IMG/VR virus record: IMGVR_UViG_3300035698_003982
Location: 1 to 24,143 of that record
DNA: 24,143 nucleotides
Reading direction: 5' to 3' (one strand)
Origin: a virus
Shown: positions 14,717-22,495 of the stretch, piece after piece
Layout of the letters: each line of letters opens with the position of its first letter
Position numbering within the stretch: the first letter of the stretch is position 1
Notes under the pieces: generated by a model
Database searches by the model: none
What the model was told of the DNA's origin: nothing
What the model saw: only the letters and a program-made list of their open reading frames with translations
Program-made: the position numbers and the translations under genes

Positions 14717-16033
14717 CTACGGTATAGTGTTAAGTACTTTCAATGCGCGAGCTTCTACGACAGTACCAGCAATTCTAGCAACTACACGTACAGCGGTTAG
14801 ATCCTTAGTAAATGCTTCAGTTGTATCATTGCTGATTTTAACTGACATTTGCTGTCTATCGCCTAACCAATACGCGTACCTTAAGTCACCGAAATAAATC
14901 TCAGCTTCTGAAAGGTTGTTGTCTTGAACAACTGGGAAACCGTGGAAAGTAGCTGGTTGGCCGGGAGCAAGTGGCTCTTGCCATAAGTATCGTCCGTTTC
15001 CATCCTTAATCTTTCTCATCTCTCTGATATTATTCCTATGTACGTAGAACTTCGCGTTAGCGTTGTACTTCGCCGGTAATAGGAACTCAAGATTAATGAT
15101 GTCGTCGAAGTCTAAATTATCTGCACAAGCAACAGCCCCAATGCCTAACCCACCACTGGCATAACCAGTAGGTTGTCCTGCACCAGTTCCAGCAGTAATA
15201 ACTCTGTCTTCCTCAATACCAATTGCTTCTGCAAATAAACTAATGATTAGATTAACCACGTTTATTTCAGTAGAATCAGCAATAAGTTCGTCGGAGATAT
15301 ACTGAATGGCGGCCATTTTGTGAACAGTTAATGTAGCTTGTCCGAATCGAGCGGTAGTAGTAGATTTAGCAGCGGCTTCGTTAGTCCAAGAGACTTGTGG
15401 CCCCGATACTAAAGTAGGAATTTGCATTATATCCCTAGTCATAGGGATAACACGTACCTCGTTACGCATATGAGGTTTTTCCTCAATATCTCTGATTATC
15501 TCGTAGCGGAACTCATCAGGAAAAAGATAGCCTCCGTCAGCGGCAACCCCCTCAGATAGAACCTTTAAGACTGGTTCGTCGTTAGTGATTAAAGCTGCGA
15601 AAAATCCAACAATCTTTTCGCGTGATGTCATTTCGCCTACATTCTTTTTCATCAATTTCTCTAGGTTGATTAACCCTGCGGCTTTCTTATCAGTCTTTTT
15701 CTCAAAAGCATCTTTGATGCTAGCAATATCAGATTTCATTTCATTAATGCCTAACTTTTCAAGTACTGAGTCAGTAGCTTTTTCTACTGCTTTATTATCG
15801 TACTTTTTTTCACCTCCGTCAGCACCATCATCGGCACCTTCGTCAGCTTCTTCGTCAGCACTCTCATCACCATCAGCGTTTTCATCAGCTCCGTCAGCTC
15901 CGTCAGCGCCCTCTGCGCCTTCGTCACTACCTTCGCCTCCGTCTTCGCTTTTAGTAACATCTTGTACTTCCTCCATTTCTTTCTCGTCTACTACGTATTT
16001 TTTACCATCAACTTCTATAATTTTTTTACCCAT
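14717..16033 (-). CDS. HK97-type major capsid protein
   Basis: A 438-residue major capsid protein. Residues 1-120 are the expected scaffold-like (delta) domain, unusual here because residues 29-75 are an acidic Asp/Glu/Gly/Ala low-complexity stretch; a predicted helix (81-115) follows. The capsid fold starts near 163 with GVAADGGYLFPDEFRYEII, then VRVIPMTRDIMQIPTL, VSWTNEAA, FGQATLTVHKMAAIQYISDELI and AGTGAGQPTGYA, typical of HK97-type capsids. The protease encoded upstream should remove the delta domain during maturation. Its start lies within the last 8 bases of the protease gene, giving tight coupling; a small hairpin precedes it. No lysine-asparagine crosslink site can be asserted from sequence. 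Confidence 0.93.
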   Translation of the reverse strand: MGKKIIEVDGKKYVVDEKEMEEVQDVTKSEDGGEGSDEGAEGADGADGADENADGDESADEEADEGADDGADGGEKKYDNKAVEKATDSVLEKLGINEMKSDIASIKDAFEKKTDKKAAGLINLEKLMKKNVGEMTSREKIVGFFAALITNDEPVLKVLSEGVAADGGYLFPDEFRYEIIRDIEEKPHMRNEVRVIPMTRDIMQIPTLVSGPQVSWTNEAAAKSTTTARFGQATLTVHKMAAIQYISDELIADSTEINVVNLIISLFAEAIGIEEDRVITAGTGAGQPTGYASGGLGIGAVACADNLDFDDIINLEFLLPAKYNANAKFYVHRNNIREMRKIKDGNGRYLWQEPLAPGQPATFHGFPVVQDNNLSEAEIYFGDLRYAYWLGDRQQMSVKISNDTTEAFTKDLTAVRVVARIAGTVVEARALKVLNTIP

Positions 16034-18407
16034 TTTTTCGTTTGTTTAACTTATTTAGAACAAGGTTTGTACCCTTGTTGATCTTTTGCAAAGTGCGTAG
16101 TACGAGTTGGTCATCTCCCGATAACAAATTACTATCTACCGTCTTTGGTTTTACGACCTTTAGTTTAGAGTCCACCGTTTCCTTGGCTTTTACTGGAGCA
16201 TTAGATTTGCCACCACTTTCAAGTGGTTGACTGATGTCTAATAGTTTATCCAGTGCCTCGCTAGACTTAGTTAATGATGCTATTGCATCTCTAATTAATT
16301 TTCTATTTTTACCTGATATTACTCTGCCCTCTTTACTTACTGACCTATCCTCTATTTCATTTTGTTTCTCATTATCTTCCTCAACTTTTTCCTTTTCATT
16401 ATTCTTTCTGATTTTTGCAATCAATTCTCTCTGCTTTATTAATTTATCAAGACTTAACATCAAGGCTTCTTTTAATTCAACTCCGTCATCTTCCACAATC
16501 ATCTTAGCGAAGTCAATTAACTCTCGCATATGCGCACCTGAAAAATCTTCTGTGCCTTCGAGTAATTTTTTAAGTTCCTCGTTAGATAAATCTTTCAATT
16601 CTGTCCACTCCATAATCATATTCTTCCTTAAATCCTTATCAGGTAACTCGAACTCAAGTATATCGTGAAACCTCCCCGGCCTATCCAATAATGCATCAGG
16701 AAATTCTTCTGGGTTATTAGAGGTTAATACAGTTATAGTACCTCTGTTCTCTTGAAGTCCGTCCATTTCTGTTTTTAACATATCCATCATTCTTCCGTCT
16801 TTCAACCAAGCATCAATATCCTCCATAAAGAGTACACACGGACTTAACATTCTGCACATCTTGAATGCCAATGATAATGTACTTTGTTTCATTATTTTCA
16901 TCCTTTCGAAGTCTCTTGCGGATACCCAGATAAAAGTCTTATCTTTTAAGTTATTCATCATTGCCTTACCAGTTAAAGTTTTTCCAGTTCCGGGTTGTCC
17001 AATAAACATCATTCCCCTGCGCACTGTTTTCTTACCGTTTTTCACTAATTGATTAACTCCTTTTTGAACTGCTCCTTTTAATACACTTGGCAAAATAATT
17101 TCTTTCCAATTAACATCAGACCTATCTATAAATTCACCGCTTAAACAGAAGGCCTCTCCTTTCAATTTGTTATTTTCAATTGCCTCTTTCTGTATGCTAA
17201 TAAGTAAATCTTTATTCCAAGTCTTGTCATCTCTATGCGTAATTATATTAGCTTCTAGGCCATACCACGTTGGTTCAAACTTAACCATAAACTTTTTGTC
17301 CTTATCATTCATTCTATAAAAGCCTGTGCCACTAATCATAAAGTCATCTTCTTCTTTTGAGTTAAGTTTTATGACCTCGTATTTAATAGGTTGTTCACTT
17401 CCAAACCAATCAAAATTCCTTTCATCAACTAATTCAAACTTACTTAATGTCTTTTTAAAAGCCGCTAAATAACTTCCTATCATTGGACTCGGTATCAAAT
17501 AATTGTTTAAATTAAGTTCCTTAACTTTACAGTTAAGATACTTAGTGTATAATTTATTTTCTGCTCCTGTGGCGACACTCGGCTCTCTGTTTATATCAAA
17601 ATCTTTAGTGTCAAAACTTGCAGGTAAATCTTTATTCCACCTTTCTATTTCTTTTTTTCCCGGCCCAGGCCTTTCCGCTCTCCTCATCTTTCCTCCGCAC
17701 TCTGGACATTTAACGTCTTCACAATGCTTATCAGTCTTTAAAATATGGCTACAGTCAAGGCACTCACATTCATATTCTTGCTTTTCTTTTTTCAATGCTT
17801 TAACTGCCTTGCCTATAACTTCCTTTACATTGTCCTGATTAATTTCTATCTCTTTCTCCTCATCAATTTTTTCTTCCTCCTCCTCATCTTCCTCTTTTTT
17901 CGGCAATGCTTCGTTATCACAACAGCCTTTTTCTTGTACCCATTTAGTAATTTTGTCGCCTGTTTCCTTTTTTTCTTTGCCATCAAGATCCTTCATACTC
18001 TTGTACAAAGTTAAAGCCTCTGGATTAGCCGGAACTGCAACTGCTGATATTTCAAGCAATTGATTTTTGTCATCGCCCGGTATAAAGCCAACGCTCCAAG
18101 CTCTTAAAAATTTTCTTTCAAACATCTGCTTGATGTCTGAGGATAATTTTGTTATATCGTGAAAGAGAGGCTCAAAGATTAATTTCTTACCCTCTACGCG
18201 AATATTCTTAGCTATACCGATAGTAAATTGAGGATTATAGTCGTGGCCAGCTTGTAGGACGGGATTTTTTTTAAACTTAGCTAAATCCCAATCACTGACA
18301 CTAAGCACATCACCGACTCTATCCTCGTCCTCAGTTGAACCAATAGCTGTCATCTGACCGTCCTTGATTTCAGTCGTTGCCTCAAGATGTTGTTTTTCTT
18401 GTTTCAT
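16026..18407 (-). CDS. Prohead protease with inserted zinc ribbon and AAA+ ATPase
   Basis: A 793-residue protein, about four times the usual HK97 prohead protease. Residues 20-136 are the protease: TEDEDRVGDVLSVSDWD (25-41), AGHDYNPQFTIG with candidate catalytic H55, RAWSVGFIPG with S105, and LLEISAVAVPANPEAL. An acidic linker (170-190) and a zinc ribbon (C216, C219, C234, C237) follow. Residues 262-460 are an unrecognised domain. The AAA+ module comes next: Walker A GQPGTGKT (470-477), Walker B VLFMEDID (525-532, in the ED order of BCS1-type AAA proteins), sensor VLTSNN (560-565), arginine-finger region DRPGRF (575-580) and FSGAHMREL (622-630). The end (694-725) contains GRVISGKNRKLIRDAI, which resembles the tail of ordinary prohead proteases. 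So the ATPase seems inserted inside the protease-scaffold gene. It matures the prohead; the ATPase may unfold substrates or drive assembly. Confidence 0.88.
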   Translation of the reverse strand: MKQEKQHLEATTEIKDGQMTAIGSTEDEDRVGDVLSVSDWDLAKFKKNPVLQAGHDYNPQFTIGIAKNIRVEGKKLIFEPLFHDITKLSSDIKQMFERKFLRAWSVGFIPGDDKNQLLEISAVAVPANPEALTLYKSMKDLDGKEKKETGDKITKWVQEKGCCDNEALPKKEEDEEEEEKIDEEKEIEINQDNVKEVIGKAVKALKKEKQEYECECLDCSHILKTDKHCEDVKCPECGGKMRRAERPGPGKKEIERWNKDLPASFDTKDFDINREPSVATGAENKLYTKYLNCKVKELNLNNYLIPSPMIGSYLAAFKKTLSKFELVDERNFDWFGSEQPIKYEVIKLNSKEEDDFMISGTGFYRMNDKDKKFMVKFEPTWYGLEANIITHRDDKTWNKDLLISIQKEAIENNKLKGEAFCLSGEFIDRSDVNWKEIILPSVLKGAVQKGVNQLVKNGKKTVRRGMMFIGQPGTGKTLTGKAMMNNLKDKTFIWVSARDFERMKIMKQSTLSLAFKMCRMLSPCVLFMEDIDAWLKDGRMMDMLKTEMDGLQENRGTITVLTSNNPEEFPDALLDRPGRFHDILEFELPDKDLRKNMIMEWTELKDLSNEELKKLLEGTEDFSGAHMRELIDFAKMIVEDDGVELKEALMLSLDKLIKQRELIAKIRKNNEKEKVEEDNEKQNEIEDRSVSKEGRVISGKNRKLIRDAIASLTKSSEALDKLLDISQPLESGGKSNAPVKAKETVDSKLKVVKPKTVDSNLLSGDDQLVLRTLQKINKGTNLVLNKLNKRKNG
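16059..16079 (-). other. Hairpin just upstream of the capsid start
   Basis: AACAAGG (16059-16065) and CCTTGTT (16073-16079) are perfectly complementary around a 7-base loop. The stem lies in the 3' end of the protease gene, about 25 bases before the capsid ATG at 16033. It could set capsid translation or message processing; chance cannot be excluded. Confidence 0.35.
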
Positions 18408-18485
18408 ATATGGTAGTGATTAAGTTAGTAATTATTAGAACTTCCGTCCTCGTGGCCTTCCGACCTATATATTAATTTATTAAAT

Positions 18486-20672
18486 TTATTTTATTACAGG
18501 TGCTAAATCACACCTACAGTTAGGATGAAGTGGCGGATGTTCGGTTGTAGTATAACTAAGATCTAAACTTCCGCCGTCTGCTCCTGTAGCACTATCTCCT
18601 TTTTTAAAGAATGAAGATTCTAATGGAATAATCTTTCCTGACATAGGAGCACAAAATTGACAAGCATCAGGCTCAGTTATCCATTCCTTTGCAACCACTA
18701 CGCCTGAATCTATATATGATTGCTGTGTAGCCGCGACATTAAATCTTACTGTTTCTGTTCTGGCTATTCGTTCTGCTCTATATGCCTGCGCTTTATTAAA
18801 TACAGTATTTATTCTTTTAGATATATCACCAATCCCTTCTTTTAATTTCAAACCCTCTGCAACTTGAGTCTTGATTAATGAATTAGTTACTGCTGTAGCC
18901 TCTACTGCAAATTTTCTTGTATCAGCCTTAAGAAGTGTTTGAATTTTTGGAGCAGTAATATCTGTCTCCATATCAACTCCTAAGAAATCGAATGTTCTGT
19001 CGCCACTTTCTTTAAACACTTCCTCAAGTATAGGCATTACTATTTTAATTGTCCGTAATACTTCTTCATCCTTATCAAGTAATATTTTGCCTACCTCGAT
19101 AACTTTTTTTAATCCTTTTTGCTTATTCAACTTACGCAATACTTCTCTACGTTCTTGTGAAAAAACTATTTTCTGTCTATCTCGAACTTTCCTTATGAAC
19201 GCAAGATATATTCTATTCTTTAATTGCCAAAATAATCTTTTTGTTCTTTTACTCCATTGCTTTGTTGGATTAGCATCACCCTCGCCATTACTTTCTATCT
19301 CTTGAATTATTGCATTCTTAATAGTTTTTCTAATTTCAGATAACTGTCTTTTTGAAAAAGTATTTTTTGATCTATGCTTCATCTGTAAAGCCCTCTCGTC
19401 TGGAATTTTATTTTTAACTTTCTTATCTTTGTCTAAAACTTTACATACTTTATATGAAGCCTTTTGTGGTTCTTTGTCAGGCTCATTGCCACCACTAATA
19501 GGAAATAAATTAAGAGGTTGATAAATTTCATCACCGTTTGTTACCGGAGGCAACCCGTCCTCATCTCTAACTTCATTTATAGTCTTCCATTTATTTACTG
19601 AGGCTACCTGCTCTTTTAATTTTTGGTCATCATCATCTGGAATAGGATTAACAAAATCTAAATATTTATTTTCGCTATCCGGGAATAAAGTAACATAGAA
19701 CTCATTAAACTGTTGTATAATCCTTTCCATTTTCGGTTGCATTGTAAATCTAGCGAATACATAGTTTGCTGTCTTAGCTGATGCAAAATTAGTTCCCTCT
19801 GTTTGCGCAACAACCGCCTTTGGTACTCTGAATATTCCAAATATTTTATCTCGAGTTAATTTAAGTTGTGCCGCAAAATCCATATCTTTCTGACTAACTG
19901 CAACTTGGTCATAAGACATATCACCGAATAACACCATTAGCTTATGAGCATTATCCACTCCCTGATATTCTTTTTTAATACTATTTTTTAAAACCTTTTT
20001 TTGCTCAGTTGTCATTTGCGCTTGTTTGACTGTTAAAATTCCGTCTGCTCTAGCAGAGTTTTTATAAAATTCTAGGTTCCAATTCTCTGCATAATTTTCA
20101 GTATCAACTGTTTTGGCAGCGGCTTCTAAAGTTCCTAAGCCACGAAATGGCCTTGCCGGGTTTGGGTACTTAAGAAATATAACCTCATCTGTCGCAAGGT
20201 CTGCTCTTACTCCCTTTCCGGTATCATACTTATATCCACTTATTACATTCTTACTATCTGCTATTGGATAAAGTTTACTCGGGTTAAGAAAAAATATCTC
20301 AGTTGGTGTACCCTTATCATCTTTTTCTAAAAATAAAGGCGCTTCACCTGTTAATTCAAGGTAAGCGCCAACTAGCCAAAATAAATCAAATTTTGTTGTA
20401 AAATCATTTACTCTATACAGAGTATTTAATATTGGGTCATCTAAAATCTTTTCAACCTCATCACCTTTTCTTTCGTATAATATGATTTTCATATTAGCCA
20501 ATTCATCTGAAATAGCATTTACGCAGGCATAAACCCAGCCTCTCATCTCTCTTAGCAATTCATCTTTCTTAGAATAGCCTAAACTATATTGTCCGACATT
20601 ATAAAGCTCTGCCCCAGTAGGGTTTGCTTTTTCTTTTACGAAGAAATTTTTTATTTTACCTATTACAGACAT
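18486..20672 (-). CDS. Portal protein fused to a Mu F-like head protein
   Basis: A 728-residue fusion. Residues 1-400 are an HK97-type portal: GWVYACVNAISDELA (45-59), FWLVGAYLELTGEAPLFLEKD (98-118), LNPSKLYPI, VIFLKYPNPARPFRGLG (164-180), the conserved DKIFGIFRVPKAVVAQ (275-290) and NEVRDEDGLPPV. Residues 420-580 are a charged helical linker. Residues 585-726 are a Phage_Mu_F/SPP1 gp7-like domain: RAERIARTETVRFNVA (632-647), KEWITEPDACQFCAPMSGK (662-680) and PPLHPNCRCDL (713-723), with C671, C674, H716, C719 and C721 as a likely metal site. The portal forms the DNA entry ring and the Mu F part is a minor head protein. A promoter and structured leader precede the start; a T-run stands where a ribosome site should be. 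Confidence 0.92.
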   Translation of the reverse strand: MSVIGKIKNFFVKEKANPTGAELYNVGQYSLGYSKKDELLREMRGWVYACVNAISDELANMKIILYERKGDEVEKILDDPILNTLYRVNDFTTKFDLFWLVGAYLELTGEAPLFLEKDDKGTPTEIFFLNPSKLYPIADSKNVISGYKYDTGKGVRADLATDEVIFLKYPNPARPFRGLGTLEAAAKTVDTENYAENWNLEFYKNSARADGILTVKQAQMTTEQKKVLKNSIKKEYQGVDNAHKLMVLFGDMSYDQVAVSQKDMDFAAQLKLTRDKIFGIFRVPKAVVAQTEGTNFASAKTANYVFARFTMQPKMERIIQQFNEFYVTLFPDSENKYLDFVNPIPDDDDQKLKEQVASVNKWKTINEVRDEDGLPPVTNGDEIYQPLNLFPISGGNEPDKEPQKASYKVCKVLDKDKKVKNKIPDERALQMKHRSKNTFSKRQLSEIRKTIKNAIIQEIESNGEGDANPTKQWSKRTKRLFWQLKNRIYLAFIRKVRDRQKIVFSQERREVLRKLNKQKGLKKVIEVGKILLDKDEEVLRTIKIVMPILEEVFKESGDRTFDFLGVDMETDITAPKIQTLLKADTRKFAVEATAVTNSLIKTQVAEGLKLKEGIGDISKRINTVFNKAQAYRAERIARTETVRFNVAATQQSYIDSGVVVAKEWITEPDACQFCAPMSGKIIPLESSFFKKGDSATGADGGSLDLSYTTTEHPPLHPNCRCDLAPVIK

Positions 20673-20678
20673 AAAAAA

Positions 20679-20778
20679 CGCCTAAAGAAGTTACGATAGT
20701 GAGTTCGTAAACTCTTTAGACGCTATTTGTCCTAACCTCGTAAGGTTAGGTATTCTTTATTCCTTAGAACAAAGAATA
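20679..20778 (-). promoter_or_regulatory. Structured 5' leader of the head operon (three hairpins)
   Basis: Three stems lie in a row in the RNA. Stem 1 (20751-20778) has 12 pairs with one G-U and a 4-base loop. Stem 2 (20731-20750) is CCTAACC/GGTTAGG, a perfect 7-pair stem directly abutting stem 1. Stem 3 (arms 20713-20722 and 20679-20688) has 10 pairs with one G-U and a nested alternative GAGTT/AACTC stem around a UACG-type loop. Stem 3 is followed at once by six T and the portal ATG, so it looks like a small terminator or translation lock. The whole gap 20673-20860 is accounted for by this leader and the promoter. Confidence 0.6.
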
Positions 20779-20835
20779 TCGCCTATGTAGTTAATATAAA
20801 GACACAACTTATCCACAAACAGTAGTATTGACTAA

Positions 20836-20864
20836 AGCATAAACCTTTTCTTCAAAAAAGTCAA
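20836..20864 (-). promoter_or_regulatory. Sigma70-like promoter for the head operon
   Basis: On the minus strand TTGACT (20859-20864) and TATGCT (20836-20841) are separated by exactly 17 bases, the best match to a sigma70 promoter seen in the window. It overlaps the last codons of the zinc-binding protein and lies about 160 bases before the portal start, giving a long structured leader. It would drive the head module and probably the glycan genes after it. Confidence 0.65.
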
Positions 20865-21061
20865 GCTTTTTTTTCACTCCCATTGTTAGTCAACAATCCT
20901 TTTTCTATATTCTTCTTATTTAAAATCATTAAAACATCGCCACGGAAAACAGCGTTACAATGTTTACATCGATACTCCTCATCTCTGTTAAGATGAGGCC
21001 TTTTTGTTTTTGTTACAATGGCATTACATCTTCTCGGGCAATACCAAATATATTCAGCCAT
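20861..21061 (-). CDS. Small zinc-binding protein
   Basis: A 66-residue protein from the Met at 21061 (MAEYIWYCP). The frame is open 20 codons further upstream, but those residues overlap the glycosyltransferase and do not look like a domain. Two Cys pairs, C8 and C12, then C32 and C35 (YRCKHCNAVF), suggest one zinc ribbon. It overlaps the upstream glycosyltransferase by 8 bases. Its function is unknown; small zinc ribbons in phages are often nucleic-acid or protein binding. It is the last gene before the head promoter. Confidence 0.65.
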   Translation of the reverse strand: MAEYIWYCPRRCNAIVTKTKRPHLNRDEEYRCKHCNAVFRGDVLMILNKKNIEKGLLTNNGSEKKA

Positions 21062-21908
21062 TTTTTTGTTTCTTAATTTCTTCAATGAGTGCCTTAAATT
21101 GTAATATAGATAACTTAACATCTCTTTTGTTTATTATTTCTTTTAATCTTTTATCAGATTCAACTCTCCTATTATTAGGATCCATAAATCTAGTTATATC
21201 TTCTGGAGTAAAGGCCACCGGCAAGCCTAATGCTCGGGCTATACTTGTTTTATTATCACTTTTGTATTTCCACTTGCCAGTTTCACTATGCGGATTAAGT
21301 ATCATATCAACATCAGACAAATCCTGTCTTAAAGTTTCCCAATCAAACCCTATTGTACTATGTATTACCTTATCTTCATATCCTACCGGAGGATGATATT
21401 CTTTTTCAGAAACAACTATTAATTCTAATTTTAATTTTGATAATTCAACTGTCGCCGGGTTTAGCGCAAAGAAATTATGGCTATACCCAAACCAACCGAC
21501 CTTTTTAGCCTGTCTATCTTTTACTGCAATTGGCTTAAATAAATCTAAGTCCAATCTATCAGGTATATAAACAACAGGCTTGTCAGTAAATTCTTTTATG
21601 TCTTGCATTAATAAATATGATGAGCAAGTTACTGCATCAACTTCCTCTAACGTCTCTTTAAATTTATACCCCCAATGAAACCAGTCAGCATCACAAACGT
21701 CTAGTATCTTAATCCCCTTAACCAACTTCGCGTGAGCAGGCCAGTAGGCTTTTTGATAAATAACTACATCAAAATACTCTCCGTACCTAAACACACTTGC
21801 CTCTGGCCAATGTTTAACTAGCCAATCACAACGTATAGTCGAGCTTCCGACTTGAGGTTTGCCCTCATATTTTCTAAATGGTAACACACCGATTTTTTGG
21901 TTTTGCAT
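21054..21908 (-). CDS. GT-B glycosyltransferase
   Basis: About 284 residues from the Met at 21908 (MQNQKIGVLPFRKYEGKPQ); an upstream Met adds eight residues that overlap a gene remnant. The N-terminal domain has FDVVIYQKAYWPAHAKLVKG and KILDVCDADWFHWGYKF. The C-terminal domain has KKVGWFGYSHNFFAL, LIVVSEKEY, and DMILNPHSETGKWKYKSDNKTSIARALGLPVAFTP. The last part replaces the usual EX7E helix by a KSDNKTSIARALGLPV form that I recall from phage and capsule-type GT-B proteins. It is separated from the main glycan block by the head module, so it may act on a different or earlier sugar. Confidence 0.78.
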   Translation of the reverse strand: MQNQKIGVLPFRKYEGKPQVGSSTIRCDWLVKHWPEASVFRYGEYFDVVIYQKAYWPAHAKLVKGIKILDVCDADWFHWGYKFKETLEEVDAVTCSSYLLMQDIKEFTDKPVVYIPDRLDLDLFKPIAVKDRQAKKVGWFGYSHNFFALNPATVELSKLKLELIVVSEKEYHPPVGYEDKVIHSTIGFDWETLRQDLSDVDMILNPHSETGKWKYKSDNKTSIARALGLPVAFTPEDITRFMDPNNRRVESDKRLKEIINKRDVKLSILQFKALIEEIKKQKNG

Positions 21909-22014
21909 ATAAATTATTTCTAAATTTATCAAATTTTTTATGACAATCTAAACAATAAGTAATACCATTATTTATTTTATATCTTAATTTTGGATACTTC
22001 ACAAATTTTATTTT
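21874..22014 (-). pseudogene. Remnant of an HNH endonuclease gene
   Basis: In the gap after the kinase gene the minus strand has an open frame of 46 codons without a start. It reads VKYPKLRYKINNGITYCLDCHKKFDKF in two joined parts, of which NNGITYCLDCHKKFDKF is the typical final CxxCH segment of HNH nucleases. The first HNH histidines are missing. The frame then runs into the start of the glycosyltransferase gene. It is probably the surviving tail of a homing endonuclease. Confidence 0.55.
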
Positions 22015-22019
22015 TCATA

Positions 22020-22385
22020 TCAATATAATTCAGGGCGTTCAAATGGAAAATCTTTTCCTTTTTTCCAACCCTCTATATAAATAAATTTACAATTAGTAAT
22101 ATCCTTAACCTCTTTCCTCAATTTTTTGTATGGACAAATTACAGATACAATTACATTATGCCCTTGCTCGTGTAACACCTTTGCCAACCTAGCTATCCTT
22201 AAATTATTTTCCCACCTATCTTCTTTTGAGAACTTTAAATCATTCCATACACCTCGCATATTATCTCCGTCAAGCCATACACAATCTTTATACGGACTAT
22301 TCTCAAATACCTCATTTGTTGAAATTATATGCCTTGCTAAAGTAGTTTTACCTGCTCCAGTTTGTCCTATTGTCCAAGTAATCAT
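22020..22385 (-). CDS. Short APS-kinase-like (CysC family) protein
   Basis: A 121-residue P-loop kinase. Walker A is GQTGAGKTTLARHI (7-20). The CysC landmarks are present: WLDGDNMRGVWNDLKFSKEDR in two parts (37-57), WENNLRIARLAKVL (58-71), VIVSVICPYKKLRKEV (78-93) and FIYIEGW (101-107). It ends PFERPEL, the counterpart of the YEPPENPEL end in CysC. The lid segment (usually with LYKKAR) between the last two is missing, which explains the length against about 200 residues. It would phosphorylate APS to PAPS for the sulfotransferase at 9488. Alternative: cytidine diphosphoramidate kinase, as for Campylobacter Cj1415, which is CysC-like. Its start overlaps the preceding remnant as ATGA. Confidence 0.8.
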   Translation of the reverse strand: MITWTIGQTGAGKTTLARHIISTNEVFENSPYKDCVWLDGDNMRGVWNDLKFSKEDRWENNLRIARLAKVLHEQGHNVIVSVICPYKKLRKEVKDITNCKFIYIEGWKKGKDFPFERPELY

Positions 22386-22495
22386 AATTTATTTCTTATT
22401 TTAGTACCTGATATATTCTCAACTTTTTTAGATAATCTTATTTCCCTGATACCCCAACCTACATCTCGGCCGTGATTATTTAAAATTATATTCAT
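22382..22495 (-). pseudogene. C-terminal remnant of a second nucleotidyltransferase
   Basis: A 37-codon frame (ATG 22495, TGA 22382) encodes NNHGRDVGWGIREIRLSKK followed by VENISGTKIRNKL. It lines up with the last third of the intact nucleotidyltransferase at 23068 (YGRTPGWKIRQIKLGKQ then TEAISGTKIRDNL), including the ISGTKIR motif. About half of the residues match, so it is a paralog and not a recent copy. The HNH gene stands where the rest of the gene should be and overlaps it by 20 bases. The stop still overlaps the kinase start as ATGA. Confidence 0.7.

Noticed and set aside
15585-16049. Plus-strand frame rich in Ser, Ala and Pro
   Set aside because: Antisense of the acidic scaffold part of the capsid gene; the capsid reading is strongly supported.
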